Positions 52,615-61,216 of a stretch of 64,000 nt of DNA are shown in pieces; the first letter of the stretch is position 1, and each line of letters opens with the position of its first letter. Source of the DNA: Streptomyces sp. NBC_00083 (GTDB lineage Bacteria > Actinomycetota > Actinomycetes > Streptomycetales > Streptomycetaceae); contig NZ_JAPELY010000005.1 of NCBI RefSeq assembly GCF_026343295.1, positions 310,001 to 374,000 of the forward strand, written 5' to 3'. The notes below the pieces were generated by a model. That model saw only the letters and a program-made list of their open reading frames with translations. It was not told the origin of the DNA and did not search any database. Made by a program: the position numbers and the translations under genes.

Positions 52615-54176
52615 GAGCCCGTCTCCTCGTCGCCCGCGTACGCCTGCCGGTAGAGCGCGAGCGAGGGCGCGTAGCGGCCGGTGGGGCAGCGCTCGTGGAG
52701 CGCCGAGAGCAGGTCGTACGCCCAGTCCTGGCCGAGGCGCCGGTTCCATTCGACCGGTCCCAGCGGGTAGTTGACGCCGAGCCGCATCGCGGTGTCGATG
52801 TCCTCGGCCGTGGCGACGCCCTTGGCTACGGCGTCGGCGGCGAGGTCGATGAGCATCGCGACGGTACGGGCGACGATCATGCCCGGCACGTCACCGATGA
52901 CGCTGACCTCCTTGCCGAGCTTCTGGAACAGGCCGACGGCTTCGGCGACGGCGCGCTCGGAGGTGTCCTCGCTCGCGGAGAGCGCGATACGGGTGGCGCC
53001 CCGGTAGTCGAGGGCGAGGTCGAAGTAGACGACGTCCGCGAACTCGACGGACGTCTTGCCGTCGGCCGGGACGAGTTGTCCATCCCCCGGAAGCTCGATG
53101 TAGGGGCCGCCCTCGTTGACGCTCGTCACGTCGATGCCGGCCTCGGTCATCATCGCGACGAGTGCGCGGGCCGGGCCCAGGTCACCGACGACGGTGACGG
53201 CCGCGGGCGCCTTGGCGGGCGGCGCGGTGTGCGGCTCGGGACGCCCCGCCTCCTTCGAGGACGCCGTACCGGGGGCGGCGGACTCGCCGGGCGCCCCGTA
53301 CGCGTACCAGCCGCGCCCGCTCTTGCGTCCGTGGAGCCCGGACTCGACCAGGCGGCGCTGGGCGAGGGACGGGGTGAACTTGGGGCTCTGGAAGAAGGAC
53401 TCCCAGACCGACCGCGTCACCGCCTCGTTGACGTCCTGCCCGATGAGGTCGGTCAGCTCGAACGGGCCCATCCGGAACCCGCCGCACTCGCGCAGCACCG
53501 CGTCGATGGTCGCCGGGTCCGCGCCGCGCTCCTCGTGGACGGCGAACGCCTCCGCGTAGAAGGGGCGGGCGATGCGGTTGACGATGAAGCCCGGGGTGTC
53601 GGTGCAGCGCACCGGCGTCTTGCCCCAGGCCTTCGCCGTCTCGTACGCCCTGGTCGCGGCGGTCTCGTCGGTGGCGAAGCCGCTGACGACCTCGACCAGC
53701 GGGAGCAGCGGCGCCGGGTTGAAGAAGTGCAGGCCCACGAAGCGGCCGGGGTGCGTGAGCGCCCCCGCGATCGCGGTCACCGACAGCGAGGAGGTGTTGG
53801 TGGCGAGCAGACAGTCCTCGGCCACCAGCGCCTCCAGGGCGGTGAACAGCTCCTGCTTGACCGGGAGTTGTTCGAGCACGGCCTCGACGACGAGCGCCGC
53901 GTCGGCGAGCTCGGCGAGGGCGTCGGCCGGGTGCAGCCGGGCCAGCGCGGCATCGCGCGCGGCTCCGTCCATGCGGCCCTTGTCGACCAGCCTCTCCAGG
54001 CGTCCGGCGAGGGCGTCGGCTGCCGCGCGCGCCCGGCCCGGCACGGCGTCGTAGAGCCGTACGGGGTGTCCGGCGACGAGGGCGACCTGGGCGATGCCCT
54101 GCCCCATGGTCCCGGTGCCGACGACGGCGACGGTACGGCTCGGCGCGATCGCTGAGGCGCTGGCGGTTTTGGTCAT
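52611..54176 (-). CDS. paaH: 3-hydroxyacyl-CoA dehydrogenase (PaaH-type, double domain)
   Basis: 521 aa. Rossmann NAD domain with VAVVGTGTMGQGIAQVALVAG, catalytic-region motifs TNTSSLSVTAIA, FVGLHFFNPAPLLPLVEVV and the His-containing block; then C-terminal helical domain (TPGFIVNRIARPFYAEAF) and a second one (VPGMIVARTVAMLIDLAADAVAKG). The duplicated C-terminal domain and length match PaaH/PaaC 3-hydroxyadipyl-CoA dehydrogenases. It oxidises 3-hydroxyadipyl-CoA to 3-oxoadipyl-CoA late in phenylacetate breakdown. It is first gene of an operon with the TetR regulator and divergent from paaN. Generic fatty-acid use cannot be excluded. Confidence 0.88.
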   Translation of the reverse strand: MTKTASASAIAPSRTVAVVGTGTMGQGIAQVALVAGHPVRLYDAVPGRARAAADALAGRLERLVDKGRMDGAARDAALARLHPADALAELADAALVVEAVLEQLPVKQELFTALEALVAEDCLLATNTSSLSVTAIAGALTHPGRFVGLHFFNPAPLLPLVEVVSGFATDETAATRAYETAKAWGKTPVRCTDTPGFIVNRIARPFYAEAFAVHEERGADPATIDAVLRECGGFRMGPFELTDLIGQDVNEAVTRSVWESFFQSPKFTPSLAQRRLVESGLHGRKSGRGWYAYGAPGESAAPGTASSKEAGRPEPHTAPPAKAPAAVTVVGDLGPARALVAMMTEAGIDVTSVNEGGPYIELPGDGQLVPADGKTSVEFADVVYFDLALDYRGATRIALSASEDTSERAVAEAVGLFQKLGKEVSVIGDVPGMIVARTVAMLIDLAADAVAKGVATAEDIDTAMRLGVNYPLGPVEWNRRLGQDWAYDLLSALHERCPTGRYAPSLALYRQAYAGDEETGS

Positions 54177-54267
54177 GAACGCGATCCTCCCCTACGGCGT
54201 GCCCACGGGCCCGGCGGGCCCCCTTCCGGGGCCGCACGACAGGGGCCGCGGCGGACATGGCCGGTAG

Positions 54268-54276
54268 TTGTCCACA
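54268..54276 (+). promoter_or_regulatory. DnaA-box-like 9-mer TTGTCCACA
   Basis: Perfect match to the preferred Streptomyces DnaA box, in the paaH-paaN divergent region, 25 bp from the PaaR-like operator. Confidence 0.5.
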
Positions 54277-54301
54277 GGTTTCCCCGGGCCCTCTTGTCCC
54301 G

Positions 54302-54315
54302 ACCGATCGTTCGGT
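54302..54315. promoter_or_regulatory. PaaR-like operator between paaH and paaN
   Basis: ACCGATCGTTCGGT fully fits ACCGNNCGNNCGGT and is followed by TACT, close to the right flank of the C. glutamicum PaaR motif. It lies 60 bp before paaN and 126 bp before paaH. Confidence 0.68.
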
Positions 54316-54374
54316 TACTCTAGCGGTGTCCGGCTCTCCCTGCCCAGCTCGAAGACTCGACGAGGAGTTGCTCC

Positions 54375-56039
54375 ATGCAGCTGACCGAGAAGCACAGGCC
54401 CACCCTGGACGGGGCCCTGGAAGCGATCCGCACCCGTGCGTACTGGTCGCCGCACCCGGAGCACCCCAAGGCCTACGGGGAGACGGGCGCCGAGGACGGC
54501 AAGGCCGCCTTCGACGCGCTCCTGAACCGCCGCTTCGACCTCGACCAGCCGGGCACCGACGACTGGACGGGCGCCGAAGTCTCGCCCTACGGAATCGAGT
54601 TGGGCGTGCAGTACCCGCACCCCGACCTCGACGTACTGCTGCCCGCGATGCGCGCAGGCATGGCCGACTGGCGGACCGCGGGGCCCGAGACGCGGGCCCT
54701 GGTCTGCGTCGAGATCCTCGCCCGCATCGGCGCGCGCACGCACGAGTTCGCGCACGCGGTCATGCACACCAGCGGCCAGGCCTTCATGATGGCGTTCCAG
54801 GCCGGCGGCCCGCACGCCCAGGACCGCGGCCTCGAAGCCGTCGCCTACGCCTACCAGGAGCAGACGCGCACCCCCTCGGGCAGCGCCGCCTGGTCCAAGC
54901 CGCAGGGCAAGCGCGACCCCCTGGAGCTCACCAAGACGTTCACGCCGGCCGGGCGCGGCATCGCCCTGCTCATCGGCTGCAACACCTTCCCGACGTGGAA
55001 CGGCTACCCGGGCCTGTTCGCCTCCCTGGCCACCGGTAACCCGGTCCTGGTCAAGCCGCACCCGCGCGCGGTCCTGCCGCTCGCGATGACGGTGAAGGTG
55101 GCGCGCGAGGTCCTGGCCGAGGCGGGCTTCGACCCCAACCTGGTGGCGCTCGCCGCCGAGCGCCCCGGCGAGGGCATCGCGAAGACCCTCGCGGTCCGCC
55201 CCGAAATCAAGATCATCGACTACACGGGCTCCTCCGTCTTCGGCGACTGGCTGGAGGCCAACGCCCGCCAGGCGCAGGTCTACACGGAGAAGGCCGGCGT
55301 CAACACGGTGGTCATCGACTCCACCGACAACTACAAGGGCATGCTCGCCAACCTGTCCTTCTCGCTGTCCCTGTACAGCGGCCAGATGTGCACCACCCCG
55401 CAGAACCTGCTGATCCCCCGCGACGGCATCACCACCGACGCCGGCCAGAAGACCTACGACGAGGTGGTGACCGACCTCGCCGGCGCGGTCGGCGGCCTCC
55501 TCGGCGACGACGCGCGGGCCAACGCGCTGCTCGGCGCCCTCGTCAACCCGGACGTGAAGACCCGCCTGGAGGCGGCGTCCAGTCTGGGCGAAGTCGCCCT
55601 GCCCTCGCGGGAGGTGGCCAACCCCGAGTTCCCGGACGCGGTGGTGCGCACCCCCGTGATCGTCAAGCTGGACGGCGCCAAGCCGGACACGGAGGCCGCC
55701 TACCTGTCGGAGTGCTTCGGCCCGGTCTCCTTCGCCGTCGCCGTCGACTCGACGGCCGACGCGGTCGAGCTGCTGCGCCGCACGGTCCGCGACAAGGGCG
55801 CCATGACGGTCGGCGCGTACACCACCTCGCCCGAGGTGGAGCGCGCCGTCGAGGACGTCTGCCTGGACGAGTCGGCCCAGCTGTCGCTGAACCTGACGGG
55901 CGGGGTGTACGTCAACCAGACCGCCGCGTTCTCCGACTTCCACGGCTCGGGCGGCAACCCGGCGGCCAACGCGGCCCTGTGCGACGGGGCATTCGTGGCC
56001 AACCGGTTCCGGGTGGTGGAGGTCCGCAGGCAGGCCTGA
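54375..56039 (+). CDS. paaN: Phenylacetic acid degradation protein PaaN (aldehyde-dehydrogenase type)
   Basis: 554 aa, the single-domain length of the actinobacterial PaaN family, in contrast to the longer PaaZ with a hydratase domain. Start ATG after GAGGAG. Aldehyde-dehydrogenase fold: LIGCNTFPTWNGYPGLFASLATGNPVLVKPHP for the NAD site, DYTGSSVFGDWLEANA, catalytic Cys in YSGQMCTTPQN, and ECFGPVSFAVAV. It should oxidise the semialdehyde formed after ring opening of oxepin-CoA. The hydratase must be a separate gene, not seen here. It is divergent from paaH across a region with the PaaR-like operator. Confidence 0.9.
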   Translation: MQLTEKHRPTLDGALEAIRTRAYWSPHPEHPKAYGETGAEDGKAAFDALLNRRFDLDQPGTDDWTGAEVSPYGIELGVQYPHPDLDVLLPAMRAGMADWRTAGPETRALVCVEILARIGARTHEFAHAVMHTSGQAFMMAFQAGGPHAQDRGLEAVAYAYQEQTRTPSGSAAWSKPQGKRDPLELTKTFTPAGRGIALLIGCNTFPTWNGYPGLFASLATGNPVLVKPHPRAVLPLAMTVKVAREVLAEAGFDPNLVALAAERPGEGIAKTLAVRPEIKIIDYTGSSVFGDWLEANARQAQVYTEKAGVNTVVIDSTDNYKGMLANLSFSLSLYSGQMCTTPQNLLIPRDGITTDAGQKTYDEVVTDLAGAVGGLLGDDARANALLGALVNPDVKTRLEAASSLGEVALPSREVANPEFPDAVVRTPVIVKLDGAKPDTEAAYLSECFGPVSFAVAVDSTADAVELLRRTVRDKGAMTVGAYTTSPEVERAVEDVCLDESAQLSLNLTGGVYVNQTAAFSDFHGSGGNPAANAALCDGAFVANRFRVVEVRRQA

Positions 56040-56066
56040 GTCGGGCCGCCGCAGGGCGGGGGCGCG

Positions 56067-56750
56067 TCAGTCGGGGACGACGGCGTGCCTCTGCACCCAG
56101 GCGTGCATCGCGATGGCCGCCGCGGCGCCCGCGTTGATGGAGCGCGTGGAGCCGAACTGGGCGATGGAGCACACCATATGGGCGTGCTCGCGCGCCTCCT
56201 CGGTGAGCCCCGGGCCCTCCTGCCCGAAGAGCAGCACGCACCGGCGCGGAAGCTCGGTCCGCTCCAGTGGCACCGCGCCGGGCAGATTGTCGATGCCGAT
56301 GATCGGCACGCCTTCCGCCAGCGCCCACGCCGTGAGCGACTCGGTGTCCGGGTGGTGGCGCACATGCTGGTAGCGGTCGGTGACCATGGCGCCGCGCCGG
56401 TTCCAGCGCCGCCGCCCCACGATGTGGATCTCCCGGGCGAGGAACGCGTTGGCGGTGCGCACCACGGAGCCGATGTTGAAGTCGTGGCCCCAGTTCTCGA
56501 CGGCCACATGGAAGTCGTGCCGCCGGGTGTCGAGGTCGGCGACGATCGCCTCACGCGTCCAGTACCGGTAGGCGTCGACGACATTGCGCCGGTCGCCGTG
56601 GGCGAGCAGCTCCGGGTCGTACCGGTCGCCCTCGGGCCAGGGCAGCGGGTGCGGTCCCACGCCGATTTCGGCCGGGCCGAACCCCTCGTCGTACTGGATG
56701 GGGTCGCCGGCGGTGTCCTCGGCGGGGGCCGGCTGCTCGGTGCTGCTCAC
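56067..56750 (-). CDS. SpoU/TrmH-family RNA 2'-O-methyltransferase
   Basis: 227 aa from the GTG at 56750. The SpoU fold has all three motifs: VENWGHDFNIGSVVRTANAFL (catalytic Asn/Arg), VLLFGQEGPGLTEEA (SAM knot) and STRSINAGAAAAIAMHAW. It methylates a tRNA or rRNA ribose; TrmH tRNA-Gm18 and rRNA enzymes cannot be told apart. The start overlaps the HTTM gene stop by 4 bases (GTGA), so it is last in a three-gene coupled operon with HTTM and DUF5819. It is convergent with paaN, 27 bp apart. Confidence 0.88.
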   Translation of the reverse strand: MSSTEQPAPAEDTAGDPIQYDEGFGPAEIGVGPHPLPWPEGDRYDPELLAHGDRRNVVDAYRYWTREAIVADLDTRRHDFHVAVENWGHDFNIGSVVRTANAFLAREIHIVGRRRWNRRGAMVTDRYQHVRHHPDTESLTAWALAEGVPIIGIDNLPGAVPLERTELPRRCVLLFGQEGPGLTEEAREHAHMVCSIAQFGSTRSINAGAAAAIAMHAWVQRHAVVPD

Positions 56751-58168
56751 CCCACGAGCGTACGGGGCCGTTCGACCTCGTCCGCCCCCTGCCCGCGCTC
56801 TCCGCGCCGGCCCGGAAGGCGCCCGTCCCGCCGCAGCCGGCCCACGTACGCGCCCAGCCCGCGCAGGAACGACGTCGGCAGGAACACGGCGTCGGCGGCG
56901 ATCATCGCGAGGGAGAAGAACGGCAGGCCCAGCAGGACCGCGATTCCGGCGTGCTCCAGCATCATCGCCACGAGCAGCACGTTCTTGACCCGCCGGTTGA
57001 ACAGCGTGAACGGGAACGCCACCTGCACCATGACCGTTCCATAGGTGAGCAGCATCACGATCACCCCGCTCGTGCCCAGCAGGGAGGAGAGTTCGGGCCA
57101 CGGCGAGAAGTAGTCGAGCTTGAGCGGGTAGAACAGCGCGGTGCCGTCCTGCCAGCGGCTGCCCTGGATCTTGTACCAGCCGGCGGTCGCGTAGACCAGG
57201 CAGACCTCCGCCATGATCACGACCATGGCCGCGTTGTGCACGAGGTTGGCGAGGACGTCGAGCAGCGCCCGTGCGTCGGCGTCGGCGTAGCGGCGCACCG
57301 CCCACCACAGCCCCTGCACGGCCCACATGCCCCAGAACACGACCCAGAGCCACCACTCGCCGCCGCCGAGGACGCCGGACCCGGACGTACGCCAGGTGCC
57401 GGCAAGGAGCGCGAGTCCGCACACCGCCCACAGCACCGGGCCGGCCCGGTCGCGGGCGTCCCGGCCGAGGGCGGCCGCGCGCGCCGCGCGCCGTGCGTCC
57501 AGCGACCAGACCTGGGCGCACCGCGTGAAGACGAGATAGATCGCCATCAGGTGGATGACGTTGTCACCGCCGTCCCCCACGAAGACGGAGCGATTCTGCA
57601 GGGAGAGCACGCCGATCATGAAGACGACGGACATGGTGCGGGTGCGCCAGCCCAGCATCATCAGCACGCTGGACACGAGGGCGAGCGCGTACACGAGCTC
57701 GAACCAGACGGTGCTGTCGCTCCACAGGAGCGCGGTGAACGCGTGGTTGCCGCCCACCAGCCGGTTGCCGAGGTCCCAGCTCCAGGGGCCGTCCGGGCCG
57801 TACAGCTCACGCCGGTTGGGCAGTTCGCGCAGCAGGAAGAAGAGCCAGGTCGCGGAGAACCCGATCCGCACGACCGCGCTCTGGTACGGGCCGAGGGAGG
57901 CGGCCGAGGCGACCCGCACGGCGCGCGCCGCCCAGGTCTCGTCGCCGGCCGGCGACGGCGCGGCGCCCTGGGTGCGGGCCGGGTGCGGCACGGTGGCGCC
58001 GGGGCGGGCCGGGATCTTCACCGGGCCGGGGGCCGGGGCCTGTGCCGTGGCGGGGGCCGGGGCCGGGGCTTGTCCCGTAGCGGGGGCCGGGTTCGCCTCC
58101 GGGGCGCGGGCCTGCCAGGAGGGCTGCGCCGGGCGGTCGGCCGCGTCGTCGTGGTCGTACGGGGTCAC
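56747..58168 (-). CDS. HTTM-domain membrane protein (vitamin-K-dependent carboxylase-like)
   Basis: 473 aa from the GTG at 58168 with GGAGG upstream. A Pro/Ala-rich cytoplasmic leader of about 75 residues precedes the horizontally transferred transmembrane (HTTM) domain. Typical segments are SAVVRIGFSATWLFFLLRELPNRRELYGPDGPW, GGDNVIHLMAIYLVFTRCAQVWSLDARR, ATAGWYKIQGSRWQDGTALFYPLKLDYFSPWP and LLTYGTVMVQVAFPFTLFNRRVKN. HTTM proteins relate to gamma-carboxylase; in actinobacteria their substrate is unknown. It is coupled to the DUF5819 gene (4-bp overlap) upstream and to the TrmH gene downstream. Confidence 0.85.
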   Translation of the reverse strand: MTPYDHDDAADRPAQPSWQARAPEANPAPATGQAPAPAPATAQAPAPGPVKIPARPGATVPHPARTQGAAPSPAGDETWAARAVRVASAASLGPYQSAVVRIGFSATWLFFLLRELPNRRELYGPDGPWSWDLGNRLVGGNHAFTALLWSDSTVWFELVYALALVSSVLMMLGWRTRTMSVVFMIGVLSLQNRSVFVGDGGDNVIHLMAIYLVFTRCAQVWSLDARRAARAAALGRDARDRAGPVLWAVCGLALLAGTWRTSGSGVLGGGEWWLWVVFWGMWAVQGLWWAVRRYADADARALLDVLANLVHNAAMVVIMAEVCLVYATAGWYKIQGSRWQDGTALFYPLKLDYFSPWPELSSLLGTSGVIVMLLTYGTVMVQVAFPFTLFNRRVKNVLLVAMMLEHAGIAVLLGLPFFSLAMIAADAVFLPTSFLRGLGAYVGRLRRDGRLPGRRGERGQGADEVERPRTLVG

Positions 58169-59091
58169 CGCTTCGCCTCCGTGCGTGCGTCGCCGGCGCC
58201 CTTGGGCAGGTCGGCCGGGCCCACCGTCCACCAGGGGATCACCCGGTAGGACGGCCGGGTGTCGGTCTTCTCGTCGCTCCACGAGGGGCCCTTGACGGAG
58301 GTCGTCATGGACCTGAGCTGGATCCGGTCGACGGTGCCGCCGTCACGGTGCGCGCCGAGCCGGAGCATCACGATGCGCCTCAGGTACTGCTCGGAGAGCT
58401 CGCCGCGCAGCCCGTTCGGCTTGTTGTCGTCGGTGTGCGAGCCCACGAAGAAGTCCCAGCCGCGGCGCAGTTCGTTCTGCTCGGTGTGGCTGGGCAGCGG
58501 GTTGTGGCGGATGGCCGCGCCGTCCTGCGCCGAGAAGTCGATCCAGTCGGTGGTTTTGGTGCTGCCGTCCGGCAACTTGATCTCGGCGCGCCCCTGGACG
58601 TCGATGTTCTGCTGGAGCGGATTGGGCGCGAAGAGCTTCCAGTTCTGCTCGAACTCGGGGTAGATCCAGTCGTCCACCGCGGTGCCGTACTGCTTGCTGA
58701 CGGTGTTGGACGGTGCGACGTGCAGGAACACCATGCCGATGTGGACGCAGGCGATCACCGCGACGAGCGCGAGCCCGACGGCGGCCACCACCTGGTACCG
58801 CAGGGGGAGCCCGGCGATTCCCTGCGAGGGCCCGGCGTCGCCGTCGGCGGGGGCGGTCCCGTGGGCCGAGCGGGTGGCGGTATGTCCGTCCTGGGTGGCA
58901 GCGGAATCGAAAACGCCGCCCTCGGTTACGCCGGACGCGGCGGCGTTTTCCGGGTGGGATTCGGTACCCGCCGGGGCCGCCGGACCGGTTGCCGCCCGGC
59001 CCCCGGAGCCGTCCGCACCCGCTCCGACCTGCTCGGACGCACTTTCCTCGGCCTTGCCTCCGGCACTGGCCCCGTTCTCGTACGAATCCAT
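58165..59091 (-). CDS. DUF5819 family membrane protein, partner of HTTM
   Basis: About 308 aa from ATG 59091; a GTG at 59124 that overlaps a DnaA-box-like sequence is possible. Disordered Gly/Ala/Glu-rich N-terminus (about 1-85), one membrane helix (VVAAVGLALVAVIACVHIGMVFL), then an outer domain with SKQYGTAVDDWIYPEFEQNWKLFAPNPLQQ, the family hallmark. It is commonly encoded with HTTM proteins, and the 4-bp overlap here supports a joint complex at the membrane. The function is unknown. It is divergent from paaA, with 136 bp between the starts. Confidence 0.78.
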   Translation of the reverse strand: MDSYENGASAGGKAEESASEQVGAGADGSGGRAATGPAAPAGTESHPENAAASGVTEGGVFDSAATQDGHTATRSAHGTAPADGDAGPSQGIAGLPLRYQVVAAVGLALVAVIACVHIGMVFLHVAPSNTVSKQYGTAVDDWIYPEFEQNWKLFAPNPLQQNIDVQGRAEIKLPDGSTKTTDWIDFSAQDGAAIRHNPLPSHTEQNELRRGWDFFVGSHTDDNKPNGLRGELSEQYLRRIVMLRLGAHRDGGTVDRIQLRSMTTSVKGPSWSDEKTDTRPSYRVIPWWTVGPADLPKGAGDARTEAKR

Positions 59092-59116
59092 CCCGCCCCG
59101 ATCGGCACCCGCTGAG

Positions 59117-59125
59117 TTATCCACA
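59117..59125 (+). promoter_or_regulatory. DnaA-box-like 9-mer TTATCCACA
   Basis: Perfect consensus DnaA box in the DUF5819-paaA region, 45 bp from the PaaR-like operator. It covers the alternative GTG start of the DUF5819 gene. Confidence 0.45.
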
Positions 59126-59170
59126 GGGTTGACACCCTACGGGCCGTCGACTCACCATTGAAGTCACTGG

Positions 59171-59184
59171 ACCGAACGATCGGT
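59171..59184. promoter_or_regulatory. PaaR-like operator before paaA
   Basis: ACCGAACGATCGGT, fitting ACCGNNCGNNCGGT, followed immediately by CGGT. It lies 43 bp before paaA and 80 bp from the DUF5819 start. Confidence 0.66.
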
Positions 59185-59226
59185 CGGTTGGCGGACCACC
59201 GCACAGCAGCTCGGCAGGGGGCCTGA

Positions 59227-60216
59227 ATGACCGGAGTGACCGCGACAGCCACGGCAGCCGCAGAGACCGGCGCGTCGCACCAGGCGGTGTTCGACGCGGC
59301 CGTCGCAGCGGACGAGCGCATCGAGCCGCGCGACTGGATGCCCGAGGAGTACCGCTCCTCGCTGGTGCGCCAGATGGCGCAGCACGCCCATTCCGAGATC
59401 ATCGGCATGCAGCCCGAGGCGAACTGGATCACCCGCGCCCCGTCGCTGCGCCGCAAGGCGATCCTGATGGCGAAGGTCCAGGACGAGGCGGGCCACGGCC
59501 TCTACCTGTACAGCGCCGCCGAAACGCTCGGCACCGGCCGCGACGAACTCCTCGACAAGCTCCACTCGGGCCGCCAGAAGTACTCATCGATCTTCAACTA
59601 CCCCACCCTGACCTGGGCCGACGTCGGCGCGATCGGCTGGCTCGTGGACGGCGCGGCGATCACCAACCAGGTCCCCCTGTGCCGCTGCTCCTACGGGCCC
59701 TACGCCCGCGCGATGGTGCGCATCTGCAAGGAGGAGTCCTTCCACCAGCGGCAGGGGTTCGAGCTCCTGCTCGCCCTGTCCCAGGGCACCCCCGAACAGC
59801 ACGCCATGGCGCAGGACGCGGTGAACCGCTGGTGGTGGCCCTCCCTGATGATGTTCGGCCCGCCCGACGACGCGTCGGCGCACTCCGCGCAGTCGATGGC
59901 CTGGAAGATCAAGCGCCACTCCAACGACGACCTGCGCCAGCGCTTCGTGGACATCGCGGTCGGCCAGGCCGAAGCACTGGGGCTCACCCTGCCCGACCCG
60001 GCGCTGCGCTGGAACGAGGAGCGCGGCCACCACGACTTCGGCGAGATCGACTGGACGGAGTTCTGGGAGGTCCTCAAGGGCAACGGCCCCTGCAACGAGC
60101 AGCGGATCACCCAGCGCCGCCGGGCCCACGAGGAAGGCGCCTGGGTCCGCGACGCGGCCGCCGCCTACGCCACCAAGCAGCAAGCGCAGCACGCGAACGG
60201 AGAGGCAACGGCATGA
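59227..60216 (+). CDS. paaA: Phenylacetyl-CoA 1,2-epoxidase subunit PaaA
   Basis: 329 aa. Ferritin-like di-iron fold with ligand motifs LMAKVQDEAGHGLYLYSAAE and ICKEESFHQRQGFELL, plus PEEYRSSLVRQMAQHAHSEI near the N-terminus. It is the catalytic subunit that epoxidises the aromatic ring of phenylacetyl-CoA with O2 and electrons from PaaE. The ATG follows GGCAGGGGG. It is the first gene of paaABCDE; its stop overlaps the paaB start (ATGA). All expected di-iron residues appear intact. Confidence 0.95.
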   Translation: MTGVTATATAAAETGASHQAVFDAAVAADERIEPRDWMPEEYRSSLVRQMAQHAHSEIIGMQPEANWITRAPSLRRKAILMAKVQDEAGHGLYLYSAAETLGTGRDELLDKLHSGRQKYSSIFNYPTLTWADVGAIGWLVDGAAITNQVPLCRCSYGPYARAMVRICKEESFHQRQGFELLLALSQGTPEQHAMAQDAVNRWWWPSLMMFGPPDDASAHSAQSMAWKIKRHSNDDLRQRFVDIAVGQAEALGLTLPDPALRWNEERGHHDFGEIDWTEFWEVLKGNGPCNEQRITQRRRAHEEGAWVRDAAAAYATKQQAQHANGEATA

Positions 60217-60500
60217 GCACGCACGACTGGCCGCTGTGGGAGGTGTTCGTGCGCTCGCGCCGCGGGCTCTCCCACACCCACGCGGGAAGCCTGCACGCGC
60301 CCGACGCCGAAATGGCCCTGCGCAACGCCCGCGACCTCTACACCCGCAGGTCGGAGGGCATCTCCATCTGGGTCGTGCCGTCCACGGCGATCAGCGCCTC
60401 CTCGCCCGACGAGAAGGACTCGTTCTTCGACCCGGCCGCCGACAAGCCCTACCGCCACCCGACGTTCTACGAGATCCCCGAAGGGGTGAAGCACCTGTGA
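60213..60500 (+). CDS. paaB: Phenylacetyl-CoA epoxidase subunit PaaB
   Basis: 95 aa, the normal length. DWPLWEVFVRSRRGLSHTHAGSLHAPDAEMALRNARDLYTRR is the family signature. It bridges PaaA-PaaC units in the (PaaABC) complex and has no catalytic residues. It starts in a 4-bp overlap with paaA and ends in a GTGA overlap with paaC. Confidence 0.95.
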   Translation: MSTHDWPLWEVFVRSRRGLSHTHAGSLHAPDAEMALRNARDLYTRRSEGISIWVVPSTAISASSPDEKDSFFDPAADKPYRHPTFYEIPEGVKHL

Positions 60501-61216
60501 CCGCCCTCGTCTCGACGGACGCCGCCCTGGCCCTCGGCGACGACGCGCTCGTGCTGTCGCACCGGCTGGGGGAGTGGGCGGGCCACGCCCCCGTCCTCGA
60601 AGAAGAGGTCGCCCTCGCCAACATCGCCCTCGACCTGCTCGGCCAGGCCCGGATCCTGCTCTCGCAGGCCGGCGACGAGGACGAGCTGGCCTACCTCCGC
60701 GAGGAGCGGTCCTTCCGCAACCTCCAGCTCGTCGAGCAGCCGAACGGCGACTTCGCCCACACCATCGCGCGCCAGCTGTACTTCTCGACGTACCAGCACC
60801 TGCTCTACGGCGAACTGGCCGCGTTGGAAGGCGAGTTCACCGGCCTTGCGGCGAAGGCGGTCAAGGAGGTCGACTACCACCGCGACCACGCCGAGCTGTG
60901 GACACTGCGCCTGGGCGACGGCACCGAGGAGAGCCACCGGCGGATGCAGCAGGCCTGCGACGCGCTGTGGCGGTTCACCGGCGAGATGTTCCAGCCCGTC
61001 CCCGGCCTCGACATCGACTGGGCCGGCCTGGACGCGCGGTGGACGGCGTCGGTGACGACGATCCTGAGCCGGGCCACCCTGACCGTCCCCGAAGGCCCCC
61101 GCACCGGCGCCTGGGCGGCCGGAGCAGGCCGGCAGGGCCTGCACACCGAATCCTTCGGGCGGATGCTCGCCGAAATGCAGCACCTGCACCGCAGCCACCC
61201 GGGGGCGTCATGGTGA
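60497..61216 (+). CDS. paaC: Phenylacetyl-CoA epoxidase subunit PaaC
   Basis: 239 aa from the GTG at 60497. Ferritin-like fold as in PaaA but structural: VLSHRLGEWAGHAPVLEEEVALANIALDLLGQARILLSQAG, then YREE-type segment, FSTYQHLLYGELAAL and EVDYHRDHAELWTLRLGDGTEES. It pairs with PaaA. It overlaps paaB by 4 bases and paaD by 7, so the five proteins are tightly coupled. Confidence 0.94.
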   Translation: MTALVSTDAALALGDDALVLSHRLGEWAGHAPVLEEEVALANIALDLLGQARILLSQAGDEDELAYLREERSFRNLQLVEQPNGDFAHTIARQLYFSTYQHLLYGELAALEGEFTGLAAKAVKEVDYHRDHAELWTLRLGDGTEESHRRMQQACDALWRFTGEMFQPVPGLDIDWAGLDARWTASVTTILSRATLTVPEGPRTGAWAAGAGRQGLHTESFGRMLAEMQHLHRSHPGASW

